A DNA stretch of 8,707 bases from Lachnospiraceae bacterium (GTDB lineage: Bacteria; Bacillota_A; Clostridia; Lachnospirales; Lachnospiraceae), in contig JAGACI010000178.1 in assembly GCA_017614185.1 (NCBI GenBank), positions 1-8,707 on the forward strand, in the 5' to 3' direction. Position numbers and translations under genes: made by a program. Under the pieces are notes generated by a model. It did no database searches. It saw only the letters and a program-made list of their open reading frames with translations, and had not been told where the DNA came from. This document shows, one piece after another, positions 1 to 6,755 of the stretch. Positions within the stretch are counted from its first letter, which is position 1. The number at the start of each line of letters is the position of its first letter.

Positions 1-392
1 AGTTTTTGAACATCGAAGAACGCAATCGGACCATCTGATAAAGCCTTTAGTCCGAAATAGCGAAGATTGTTCTGATACTCAGAAAGATCGAGAGGGCCCC
101 ATGTTCCAAACATGTAATCCCTGCCACACCATTCCTTAAACTCGGCTGATACATCGGCAAAGGGTTTGCCCTTCTCAAGCTCTTCCATACGAAGGTGGAT
201 GAGCTTTCTTGTGATGTGATGCATCTTACTGTAAACCTGAGGCTTGACGAGTCTGGAGAATTCATCAACCATAACTCTGTCATTATTTAGCTTGACGGCG
301 CCGATTTCCACGATTTCAAAAGTCAGCTCTTTCACTGACTCTTCGGGCGTTCCGCTCTGATTCCATTCCAAATCCAAAATGATATAATTCAA
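1..392 (-). CDS. DEDD-family 3'-5' exonuclease (DnaQ-like), 5' part only
   Basis: This is the first 130 codons of a protein that continues beyond the left edge. It starts NYIILDLEWNQ, where D7 and E9 form the Exo I motif of DnaQ-like (DEDD) exonucleases. A segment near residues 94-110 (FGTWGPLDLSEYQ) looks like Exo II with D102 as the metal ligand. Exo III and its His/Tyr would lie outside the window. Family members remove nucleotides from 3' ends of DNA or RNA using two metal ions; the substrate cannot be told here. The start is TTG at 392-390: an in-frame TGA lies five codons upstream, no ATG lies nearby, and a GAGGA ribosome binding site sits 9 nt before it. The gene begins 42 nt after the tRNA-Arg gene with no clear terminator between, so it may share that transcript. 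The family call is firm; the specific role is unknown. Confidence 0.8.
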   Translation of the reverse strand, partial: MNYIILDLEWNQSGTPEESVKELTFEIVEIGAVKLNNDRVMVDEFSRLVKPQVYSKMHHITRKLIHLRMEELEKGKPFADVSAEFKEWCGRDYMFGTWGPLDLSEYQNNLRYFGLKALSDGPIAFFDVQK

Positions 393-401
393 GCTATATT
401 T

Positions 402-406
402 TCCTC
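402..406 (-). promoter_or_regulatory. Ribosome binding site fixing the exonuclease TTG start
   Basis: GAGGA on the minus strand lies 9 nt before the TTG at 392-390. It partly overlaps a small inverted repeat (CACAG 406-410, CTGTG 415-419, 4-nt loop). The site supports TTG as the start of the exonuclease gene. Confidence 0.6.
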
Positions 407-434
407 ACAGGTTACTGTGTACTGCACCCTCAAA

Positions 435-506
435 TGTTCCCTGGGGGAATCGAACCCTCAACTGCTCCTTAGGAGGGAGCTGTTATATCCATTTAACTAA
501 GAGAAC
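435..506 (-). tRNA. tRNA-Arg (anticodon CCU)
   Basis: A complete 72-nt cloverleaf is visible on the minus strand. The acceptor stem is GTTCTCT pairing with AGGGAAC (one T.G wobble), with discriminator A. The D arm is GTTA/TAAC with a GG in the loop. The anticodon stem GCTCC/GGAGC is perfect and its loop CTCCTAA carries anticodon CCT, which reads AGG (arginine). The variable loop is 4 nt and the T loop TTCGATT is standard. The T stem GAGGG/CCCCC has one A.C mismatch (positions 50:64). The 3' CCA is not encoded, so it must be added by nucleotidyltransferase. The gene lies 8 nt after the stop codon of the DUF3881-like gene and 42 nt before the exonuclease start, which suggests processing from a longer mRNA. 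Confidence 0.95.
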
Positions 507-514
507 TCACCCGA

Positions 515-1399
515 TTATAACTCGGGGAAATTTATCATTCCCTGCATCCAGACGATGCCTTTGAATCTTCTGCCTACTCCGGGCTCACCGAAAAGGTCCT
601 TTGCATTAATGCAAAGATCAAAGGATACGTCATTGCAGACAACGGTCATAACATGTACGGTCTCGCCGGTAAGCTTATTAACCACCGACTTGCATGCGGT
701 AATCTCACCCAAAACAGAATACTGATCACACTCTACGCCATAGGGCATAAAGTAAGAATCCACCAGGCTGTAGACATCCTCGTTCTGAATTCTCTTGGAG
801 ATGGAAGTATAAATATCCATATCTTCGAGAGTGAGTGTCTCCAGTGCATCTTCATCTCCCTGGCGGGCTTTGGCTATAAGTGAGCTTCTGTTCTTGGAAT
901 CTTTGCGACTCTTCTTCTTCTGGTTTTCGTCCATAAGAATAGGAAGCATGATCGAACCGCTTATAGAAAGACCGGAAAGAGTTAAAGACGTTCCCTTCAT
1001 GGGAAGTCTTTCCTCAGCTTGTATTTTAACATAATCCATCATATTTTGCAGGTAAAAAATCATGGTAATTCCAAGTTTTGCGTCATCGCATACACCTGCA
1101 TATGATTCTTTCGAGGCATGTCTCTCCACAGAAATGTCCTCTGTGGAACTGATGCCCATACCCTTTAAGTAAGGATAATAATATTCGTAGACGAAATGTG
1201 AGTCATCATCAAATTCACCGCAGACGCTGATTCCGATGTTCTCGGCGAAATCCTTGCAGAACTCACCAAGCATAACATCGTCCTTGTTGGTGGTGTACAT
1301 GCGTGTAGTGGGATTCATAATGCAGTCTGTGATTATTTCTCTCATCTTGTCACGGCCAATCTTTTCGCTAAAGCCGATTGCTCTCATGTACTTATGCAC
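515..1399 (-). CDS. DUF3881-like protein of unknown function
   Basis: The 294-residue protein begins MHKYMRAIGFSEKIGRD, which I recognise as the style of the DUF3881 family found in Lachnospiraceae and relatives. No function is known to me and no catalytic motif is evident. There is no signal peptide or membrane segment. A lysine/arginine-rich linker near residues 159-177 (QKKKSRKDSKNRSS) separates an N-terminal part with acidic and aromatic runs (FDDDSHFVYEYYYPY) from a C-terminal, mostly beta-type part. I chose the GTG at 1399 over the in-frame GTG at 1408: a strong AAGGAGG site lies 8 nt before 1399, whereas the 1408 codon overlaps that site, and the family typically starts MHKY. The gene follows serS by 34 nt and is followed by tRNA-Arg after 8 nt, so a link with translation is possible but only inferred from position. 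Confidence 0.8.
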   Translation of the reverse strand: MHKYMRAIGFSEKIGRDKMREIITDCIMNPTTRMYTTNKDDVMLGEFCKDFAENIGISVCGEFDDDSHFVYEYYYPYLKGMGISSTEDISVERHASKESYAGVCDDAKLGITMIFYLQNMMDYVKIQAEERLPMKGTSLTLSGLSISGSIMLPILMDENQKKKSRKDSKNRSSLIAKARQGDEDALETLTLEDMDIYTSISKRIQNEDVYSLVDSYFMPYGVECDQYSVLGEITACKSVVNKLTGETVHVMTVVCNDVSFDLCINAKDLFGEPGVGRRFKGIVWMQGMINFPEL

Positions 1400-1407
1400 G
1401 GATTTCA

Positions 1408-1414
1408 CCTCCTT
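1408..1414 (-). promoter_or_regulatory. Strong Shine-Dalgarno for the DUF3881-like gene
   Basis: AAGGAGG on the minus strand is followed by an 8-nt spacer and GTG at 1399-1397. Its last base overlaps the alternative upstream GTG (1408-1406), which rules that codon out as a start. The site lies in the 34-nt gap after serS, so the gene can be translated independently from a shared mRNA. Confidence 0.75.
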
Positions 1415-1433
1415 CGTCGTATTCTTACAAAAA

Positions 1434-2720
1434 TTAGTTCTTAGGAAGCACCTTCTCTATGCCACCCATATAAGGGCGAAGTGCAACAGGAATATTAACG
1501 CTTCCGTCTTCGTTTACATTATTCTCGAGGAATGCAATAAGTCCTCTGGGAGTAGCAAGTACGGTATTATTCAATGTATGAACAAGGTAAGTTCCGTTCT
1601 CTCCCTTTGTTCTGATTCCAAGTCTTCTAGCCTGAGCGTCTCCGAGAGTAGAACATGAACCAACCTCGAAGTACTTCTTCTGTCTGGGGCTCCATGCCTC
1701 TACGTCACAGGACTTAACCTTAAGATCTGCCAGATCACCTGAGCAGCACTCAAGAGTTCTTACAGGAATATCAAGACTTCTGAAGAATTCAACAGTGTAG
1801 GACCACATCTTGTTGTACCAGTCCATTGAATCCTCAGGCTTACAAAGAACTACCATTTCCTGTTTCTCAAACTGGTGAACTCTGTAAACACCTCTCTCCT
1901 CGATACCGTGAGAGCCAACCTCCTTACGGAAGCAGGGTGAATAGGAAGTCATTGTGATAGGAAGAGCTTTCTCCTCAACAATCTGTCCTTTGAACTTACC
2001 AATCATGGAATGCTCACTTGTACCGATTAAGAAAAGATCCTCTCCTTCAATCTTGTACATCATAGCTTCCATCTCGGCAAAGCTCATTACACCGTTAACA
2101 ACATTGCTTCTAATCATAAAGGGCGGAATGCAATATGTAAAGCCCTTGTTTATCATAAAGTCTCTCGCATAGGAAATCATTGCGGAGTGAATTCTTGCGG
2201 CATCTCCCATAAGATAGTAGAAACCGTTTCCGCTTGTTCTTCCTGCAGCTTCCTTATCAAGGCCGTTGAGTCTGTCAAGGATATCTGCGTGGTAGGGAAC
2301 TTCAAAATCGGGAACAACGGGCTCACCGAACTTCTCGATCTCAACATTCTCTGTATCATCCTTACCGATAGGAACCGAATCGTCGATGATATTGGGAATG
2401 GTCATCATAATCTTGGTGATCTCTTCCTGAAGCTTGGCCTCTGACTCTTCAAGCTCTGCGAGTCTCTTGGCACCGGCTGCAACCTCTGCCTTCTTTGCTT
2501 CTGCTTCTTCCTTCTTACCCTGTGCCATCAAAGCTCCGATTTCTTTGGAAATCTTATTTCTGTTGGCACGAAGATCATCTGCCTCCTGCTTTGCGCTTCG
2601 ATTCTTTGCATCAAGTTCAATAACCTGATCGACCAAAGGAAGTTTAGCATCCTGAAATTTCTTCTTGATGTTTTCTTTGACAATCTCAGGATTTTCCCTT
2701 AAAAACTTAATGTCAATCAT
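1434..2720 (-). CDS. serS: Seryl-tRNA synthetase
   Basis: This cytoplasmic class II aminoacyl-tRNA synthetase charges tRNA-Ser with serine using ATP. It is 428 residues long, a normal length. The N-terminal tRNA-binding coiled coil covers about residues 27-105 and is rich in K, E and A. The catalytic core shows the serine-site TSE (234-236), motif 2 from CFRKEVGSHG (263-272) through VYRVHQFEKQEM (278-289), and motif 3 around LNNTVLATPRGLIAFLEN (383-400) with the conserved Arg at 392. The LNNT...TPR version of motif 3 differs from the E. coli LNGSGLAVGR form and marks a distinct bacterial subgroup. The start ATG has an AAGGAG site 11 nt upstream, a slightly long spacing. It follows the HD-GYP gene by 24 nt, leaving no room for a T-box leader, so it is probably co-transcribed with that gene. 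Confidence 0.97.
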   Translation of the reverse strand: MIDIKFLRENPEIVKENIKKKFQDAKLPLVDQVIELDAKNRSAKQEADDLRANRNKISKEIGALMAQGKKEEAEAKKAEVAAGAKRLAELEESEAKLQEEITKIMMTIPNIIDDSVPIGKDDTENVEIEKFGEPVVPDFEVPYHADILDRLNGLDKEAAGRTSGNGFYYLMGDAARIHSAMISYARDFMINKGFTYCIPPFMIRSNVVNGVMSFAEMEAMMYKIEGEDLFLIGTSEHSMIGKFKGQIVEEKALPITMTSYSPCFRKEVGSHGIEERGVYRVHQFEKQEMVVLCKPEDSMDWYNKMWSYTVEFFRSLDIPVRTLECCSGDLADLKVKSCDVEAWSPRQKKYFEVGSCSTLGDAQARRLGIRTKGENGTYLVHTLNNTVLATPRGLIAFLENNVNEDGSVNIPVALRPYMGGIEKVLPKN

Positions 2721-2744
2721 TGTAAATATATCTCCTTAACTTTT

Positions 2745-3797
2745 TTATTCAATTACTCTCTCGATAAAGATGGTCTGCTCATCCAGAAGATTTCGGATGA
2801 TTCTCTCCTCATACCTGTTTCTGTTCTTATCTTCAACCATAAGAAGTACAGGTCTGTTGGGGAATTCTGCGTTCTGCTTGATAACGATACCAATTTCGCC
2901 TTCGTTTGTAAGAACTCTGGTACCTGCGGGATAAACAGCTGTAAACGCAAGGAGTGCCTCGACTATTCTTGAGTCAAACTTCTTGCCTTTTGCATCCATC
3001 AAATACTCAACCGCAACATGGACTTTGGTTCTCTTTCGTCCAACGCCGCAGAGCATTTCATCCAAAACCTCACAAACACCGACAATCTGGCATTCGAAAG
3101 GAACTACATTCGTCTTGAGGGGATAGCCGACACCATCAAGAGTTTCATGATGATAAAGAATTACATCCTTTGAAATCTTGGGAAGCCAGTTTTCATTCTC
3201 AAGTGAACTGTAGCCATAGATGGGATGCTTCATGTACTCGGACATTTCATCCGTTTCCATTTCCTCTGCATCTCTGTTTACATAATCGACAGTGATGTAT
3301 CGAAGACCCAGATCATGCAAAAGGGCTCCGGCACCGATTCCTCTGATTATATCCTTCTCAAGTTTTAACTTAAGAGCAGTCAGAGTAGCGAGAGTACATA
3401 CGTTGATAGAATGTTCGTAAAGATCAGCTCCTCGCTCTCTTATATCGAACACACGTTCCGTTATGTCCTCATCTTCGATTATTTCATGCATTATTTTTTC
3501 CGCTGTGTCACACAGACCTACCAGCTCTTCGTTATGCTGATAAGTATGCGTCTCGAGGATCTGCTTAACCTTCTCGGTAAACTTTTCCTCAACCTCTTCG
3601 CGAAGGATTCGTCGGGCCTCAATGCTTCTGCCTTCTTCCTCAACATAAACCATCGCAATATGAAGTTCTTTGAGTTTCTCAATATACTCTTTCTTAACCA
3701 CCGTGCCTCTGGCGAGCAAGAAAGAATAGTCTCTCGAAACGATGTCCTTGGCCAGAATTTCGTTTCCGGATAACTGGTCAACTCTACAAATTCTCAT
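2745..3797 (-). CDS. HD-GYP domain protein, probable cyclic-di-GMP phosphodiesterase
   Basis: The protein has 350 residues. The N-terminal 55 residues form a short domain common in clostridial HD-GYP proteins (LSGNEILAKDIVSRD, LLARGTVVKKEYIEKLKEL). A charged linker (about 56-115) follows. The HD-GYP domain spans about 120-285, with metal ligands at H129, H161-D162, H191, H216-H217 and D246, and the signature HHETLDGVGYP at 216-226. A C-terminal beta-rich tail (290-350) includes AGTRVLTNEGEIGIV. Proteins of this class hydrolyse cyclic di-GMP to pGpG or GMP, and all expected motifs are present, so it is probably active. There is no receiver domain or membrane segment, so the input signal is unclear. 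The ATG start is preceded by a TAGGA site. It sits 58 nt after DUF4446 and 24 nt before serS. Confidence 0.9.
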   Translation of the reverse strand: MRICRVDQLSGNEILAKDIVSRDYSFLLARGTVVKKEYIEKLKELHIAMVYVEEEGRSIEARRILREEVEEKFTEKVKQILETHTYQHNEELVGLCDTAEKIMHEIIEDEDITERVFDIRERGADLYEHSINVCTLATLTALKLKLEKDIIRGIGAGALLHDLGLRYITVDYVNRDAEEMETDEMSEYMKHPIYGYSSLENENWLPKISKDVILYHHETLDGVGYPLKTNVVPFECQIVGVCEVLDEMLCGVGRKRTKVHVAVEYLMDAKGKKFDSRIVEALLAFTAVYPAGTRVLTNEGEIGIVIKQNAEFPNRPVLLMVEDKNRNRYEERIIRNLLDEQTIFIERVIE

Positions 3798-3855
3798 ACT
3801 TTGTCCTACCGTGTTCTTTGTGCTTTACTGTTTGCCCTCTATGTTATCGGCATAA

Positions 3856-4368
3856 TCATGCCTTTGCCATAGCAATATCTAAAGCCTTCTTTTCTTCATC
3901 CCCCAAGGTAAGAGAACAAACGCCGTTTTTGATTTCCTTTGTATAGGAATAGCAACCTTCGGCGCTGTGTACGGAATTGATAATGAATCCGTTATCATTC
4001 TCATCAAGCAATGCAAGTGAAAAGCTAAGCTGTCCACCCATCTGCTGAAATGCATCATACTTTACAAGACCCACTTTTTGGAATGCAGATTCCAATCTCT
4101 TGTAAATGTTTCTGATATCGCTCTTGTTCTTCTCTGCTGTAGTTTTTAGGAATTTGTTATCCTCATAGAGTCCGATGATTTCCTTCTCAAGACTCTTGGC
4201 ATCTTTGCCTCTCATAAACTTTCCGTACTTCTTCTGAAGTTTGGAAGTCTTGCTGATCTGCACAATCAATAAAATAATAATGACAAGTAAGAGTGCAGCC
4301 AGTCCTATAAATATGTATCCGGGATCGATTCCGCCGATTCCCAGGCTGTTCAATAATTCGCTGTTCAT
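3856..4368 (-). CDS. DUF4446 family membrane-anchored protein
   Basis: This is a 170-residue protein of the DUF4446 type, commonly found directly after parB in Clostridia. One transmembrane helix lies at about residues 18-38 (a run of I, L, V and A). A basic, coiled-coil-prone stretch (about 40-98) follows. The conserved C-terminal domain has the family hallmarks VGLVKYDAFQQMGGQLSFSL (99-118), ALLDENDNGFIINSVHS (119-135) and a conserved acidic end. The helix orientation suggests a short outside N-terminus and a cytoplasmic C-terminal domain, though this is inferred. Its function is not known; placement with parAB suggests a role in or near chromosome organisation at the membrane. It starts 9 nt after the parB stop, with a GAGGG site overlapping that stop, so translation is probably coupled to parB. 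Confidence 0.88.
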   Translation of the reverse strand: MNSELLNSLGIGGIDPGYIFIGLAALLLVIIILLIVQISKTSKLQKKYGKFMRGKDAKSLEKEIIGLYEDNKFLKTTAEKNKSDIRNIYKRLESAFQKVGLVKYDAFQQMGGQLSFSLALLDENDNGFIINSVHSAEGCYSYTKEIKNGVCSLTLGDEEKKALDIAMAKA

Positions 4369-4377
4369 TCAGACCCT

Positions 4378-5280
4378 CTACTCCTCTGTTCTTGATAACA
4401 GAGACACTAATTTATCCAATTCGTCGTTGTTGTAAAAATCAATCTTGATATCACCGGCGCCGTCTCCCTTGGATGAAACACTTACCTTTGTTCCAAGGAT
4501 TCTCTTAAGCTTCTCCTCGATATCCTTATAGAATACATCGAAGGAGTCATCGCTCTTTTTCTTCTGCTTGCCGGGCTTTCCAAAATTCTTAACAAGCTTC
4601 TCTACGTCACGAACATTGAGCTTGTCAGCTACTATCTTCTCTGCAACCTCAACCTGCTTGTCAGAATCTTCAATAGCAAGAAGTGCTCTCGCATGACCTG
4701 TTGTAAGATCTCCGTTCTCGAGCATCTTCTGAATCTTCTCGTCAAGTTTCAAAAGTCTCATGGAGTTGGTAACTGCAGTTCTGCTCTTTGAAACCTTCTC
4801 GGCAACCTCTTCCTGTTTTAAGTTAAACTCAGTAAGAAGTCTCTTATACGCAAGCGCTTCCTCGATAGGGTTAAGGTCTTCTCTCTGAAGGTTCTCTATT
4901 AAGGAAATCTCCATGATTTCCTGCTCAGTGAGATTCTTGATAATTACAGGTACTTCTTTAAGACCCGCCTTCATAGCGGCTCTCCATCTTCTCTCACCTG
5001 CGATTATTTCGTAATAATCTTTTCTGTCCTGAACAAGAATCGGCTGTAAAACTCCGAACTGCTTTATTGAATCGGCAAGCTCAGCAAGTGCATCCTCATC
5101 AAAGTTCTTACGGGGCTGCTCCCTGTTGGGCTCAACTTTTGTAATCTTAACAATAGTCTTCGGAGAATCATCATTCTCATCAACCGTAACCGCTTTGGCC
5201 TTGGTTTCAACCTTCGTACTCTTGGGTGCTGCTGAAGGAATCAAAGCGTCAAGACCTTTTCCTAACCCTCTTGCTGCCAT
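4378..5280 (-). CDS. parB: Chromosome-partitioning protein ParB (Spo0J family)
   Basis: ParB is the CTP-dependent DNA clamp that loads at parS sites, spreads along DNA, recruits SMC and stimulates ParA ATPase. The 300-residue protein opens with the typical GLGKGLDALIP segment (5-15), which in this family contacts ParA. The N-terminal CTP-binding domain includes PNREQPRKNFDE (51-62), the GERRWR motif (95-100) and ENLQREDLNPIEEA (129-142). The helix-turn-helix that reads parS is at about 154-176 (LKQEEVAEKVSKSRTAVTNS). A basic linker (235-243) leads to the C-terminal dimerisation domain (about 250-300). It starts 3 nt after the parA stop, so the two are co-translated. Two perfect cognate parS sites lie at 6756-6771 and 6806-6821. 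Confidence 0.97.
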   Translation of the reverse strand: MAARGLGKGLDALIPSAAPKSTKVETKAKAVTVDENDDSPKTIVKITKVEPNREQPRKNFDEDALAELADSIKQFGVLQPILVQDRKDYYEIIAGERRWRAAMKAGLKEVPVIIKNLTEQEIMEISLIENLQREDLNPIEEALAYKRLLTEFNLKQEEVAEKVSKSRTAVTNSMRLLKLDEKIQKMLENGDLTTGHARALLAIEDSDKQVEVAEKIVADKLNVRDVEKLVKNFGKPGKQKKKSDDSFDVFYKDIEEKLKRILGTKVSVSSKGDGAGDIKIDFYNNDELDKLVSLLSRTEE

Positions 5281-5283
5281 AAT

Positions 5284-6048
5284 TTACCTGTCTCCTTTTA
5301 TGATTTCATCAGCCAAAGCGAGATAACTCTCCGCTCCGGCAGACTTGGGATCGTACAAATTGATAGGCTCGCCGTAGCTGGGTGCCTCGGCAACTCTTAC
5401 ATTTCTCGGAATAATTGTGTTGAACACCTTACCGTCGTAGCTGTTCTTAACACTCTCAACAACCTGAACAGAAAGATTATTTCTGGAATCATACATTGTG
5501 AAGACAACGCCTTCCATATCAAGTTCAGGGTTAAGTCTCTCTTTTACAAGATTTACTGTGTGAATCAGCTGACCCACACCTTCAAGTGCATAGTACTCGC
5601 ACTGGATAGGAACCAAAACAGAGTCTGCTGTTGTCATCGCATTGACTGTAAGCATACTAAGAGAGGGAGGACAATCAATCATGATATAGTCATACGCATC
5701 TCTTACGTAATCCAATTCGTTCCTTAATATATACTCTTTCCTGTCGTAGTCGCTAAGTTCAATCTCAGCAGCTGCCAGATTAACATTTGAAGGAATAACG
5801 TGAACCTTGCTGGGTAAATCTTTAATCGTGCAATCTCCGACTGCACACTCTCCAAGCATTAACTCATAAACCGTATTCTCAACTTCATTCTTGTCTATTC
5901 CAAAACCGCTTGTGGTATTTCCCTGGGGATCCATGTCCACAACAAGCACTTTTTTACCTCTTGCAGCTAAAGAAGCCGACAAATTAATGGCGGTAGTTGT
6001 TTTACCAACCCCACCTTTCTGATTCGCTATTGCAATTACTTTACTCAT
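5284..6048 (-). CDS. parA: Chromosome-partitioning ATPase ParA (Soj family)
   Basis: This 254-residue deviant Walker-type ATPase works with ParB to segregate origins. In Firmicutes, Soj can also influence replication initiation through DnaA. The deviant Walker A box KGGVGKTTT is at 11-19, with signature Lys11 and Lys16. Walker A' is VDMDPQGN (37-44) with D40, and Walker B is IMIDCPPS (122-129) with D125. The DNA-binding region RNVRVAEAPSYG (215-226) keeps the key arginines. There is no long N-terminal extension, as expected for chromosomal Soj rather than the larger plasmid ParA. The ATG at 6048 has an AGGA site 7 nt upstream. An extended -10 promoter lies about 32 nt before the start, so parA appears to have its own promoter even though it is downstream of the rsmG unit. 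Confidence 0.97.
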   Translation of the reverse strand: MSKVIAIANQKGGVGKTTTAINLSASLAARGKKVLVVDMDPQGNTTSGFGIDKNEVENTVYELMLGECAVGDCTIKDLPSKVHVIPSNVNLAAAEIELSDYDRKEYILRNELDYVRDAYDYIMIDCPPSLSMLTVNAMTTADSVLVPIQCEYYALEGVGQLIHTVNLVKERLNPELDMEGVVFTMYDSRNNLSVQVVESVKNSYDGKVFNTIIPRNVRVAEAPSYGEPINLYDPKSAGAESYLALADEIIKGDR

Positions 6049-6079
6049 CCTAAATTCCTTTCATGGACCTTCATGCCAT

Positions 6080-6088
6080 ATTATACCA
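6080..6088 (-). promoter_or_regulatory. Extended -10 promoter of parA
   Basis: On the minus strand the sequence TGGTATAAT gives an extended -10 element with a perfect TATAAT (6085-6080). Transcription would begin near 6073, giving a leader of about 25 nt before the parA ATG. No good -35 box lies at the expected distance, which the TGn extension can offset. A second, weaker candidate lies further upstream: TATAGT on the minus strand at about 6123-6128, with a TTGACG-like box before it. Confidence 0.6.
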
Positions 6089-6161
6089 ACAAATCCCTCA
6101 TTTTTCTATATGAAATTAGCACTATACTTTCTGCAAAATCCCGTCAAAATTTCAGCTACTT

Positions 6162-6678
6162 CCCCTATTTCCGCCATTTAAGCATTCGTCAATTTTTTAT
6201 ATTTTTTCTGTTGCTGTCCTATTTCTTTTACAAGCTTTGCTTTCGGAGCGTTAAGAACAGAATTTTCATGGATTGTTTTGCATGTTGTCTTTTGTCCGGT
6301 GGACGTCACTAATCTTTCCTGCTGTGCAGGCTATGCCATTGTAAGCTAAGGTCTTCGCGACGGAGAAATGGGGTTTGCTTCCATATATATAGGGGTCGCC
6401 GCATAAGCGCCTTCCTGGCGCATGCGGCTAAAACCACATCCTTGTGGTTTTACCCCTCGAAATAGCAAACACCCATTTCTCCTGCTACGACCAAAAAGCT
6501 TACAATGGCATAACCTTTCACAGCATTAAGTAATAGAATTCGTCCACCTTCAAAAGACAACATTTTAATCAAAACAATCAATGGAAATTCTGTTTAGCGG
6601 AGGAAGTTCGCTTGTAAAAGGAATGGGACCGCAACGGAAAAATACAAATTTGAGGTAACTCGATGGCGGAAATAGGGG
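6162..6678. repeat. 517-bp imperfect palindrome of unknown nature between parA and parS
   Basis: The two halves are inverted copies of one another. Stems from outside in: 6162-6177 with 6663-6678 (16 bp perfect); 6203-6235 with 6610-6642 (32 of 33 pairs, three G.T); 6255-6280 with 6570-6595 (25 of 26, two G.T); 6282-6294 with 6551-6563 (13 bp); 6298-6305 with 6541-6548 (8 bp); 6332-6347 with 6497-6512 (16 bp); 6350-6353 with 6489-6492; 6362-6379 with 6464-6482 (18 bp, A6471 bulged); then a forked centre. About 138 bp pair in the long stem. No convincing gene is present. In these contiguous stems the wobble-type pairs are all G.T on the plus strand, which favours a plus-strand RNA, but no strong promoter or T-tract terminator is visible. 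Alternatives are a DNA cruciform element or an old inverted duplication. It matches no RNA family I recognise. Confidence 0.85.
6391..6457 (+). other. Forked centre of the palindrome with two TCCT-loop hairpins
   Basis: A closing stem AGGGGT (6391-6396) with ACCCCT (6452-6457) holds two adjacent hairpins. Hairpin 1 pairs GCCGCAT (6398-6404) with ATGCGGC (6422-6428) and GCGCC (6407-6411) with GGCGC (6417-6421), leaving an AA bulge and loop TTCCT. Hairpin 2 pairs AAAACCACA (6430-6438) with TGTGGTTTT (6443-6451), perfect over 9 bp, with loop TCCT. The result is a three-way junction at the tip of the long stem. Both loops carry the same TCCT, complementary to Shine-Dalgarno AGGA. The structure is read directly from the sequence; any function is speculative. 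Confidence 0.8.
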
Positions 6679-6755
6679 ATTTAGGGTAGAAAATGTTTCA
6701 CAGAGTGTGTTTTGGAATGTTTCACGGAGATTTTGCACAAGATTTTGGGTAAAAA

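Noticed and set aside
406..419. Terminator hairpin between tRNA-Arg and the exonuclease
   Set aside because: The CACAG/CTGTG stem is only 5 bp, has no T-tract after it on the minus strand, and overlaps the exonuclease ribosome binding site.
1400..1408. Upstream GTG (1408) as the DUF3881 start
   Set aside because: That codon overlaps the strong AAGGAGG site, which is ideally spaced for the GTG at 1399, and the family normally begins MHKY.
2721..2744. T-box leader before serS
   Set aside because: The 24-nt gap is far too short for a T-box, and only a ribosome binding site is visible in it.
6073..6312. A 79-codon plus-strand open frame in the parA upstream region
   Set aside because: Its composition (many F, Y, S, L) follows from T-rich non-coding DNA, it has no ribosome binding site, it overlaps the parA promoter, and it runs through the palindrome arm whose partner arm has no matching frame.
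6162..6678. IS element or MITE
   Set aside because: There is no transposase and no clear target-site duplication at the ends (flanks CTACTT and ATTTAG do not match), and the pairing extends through the full length rather than being limited to terminal repeats.
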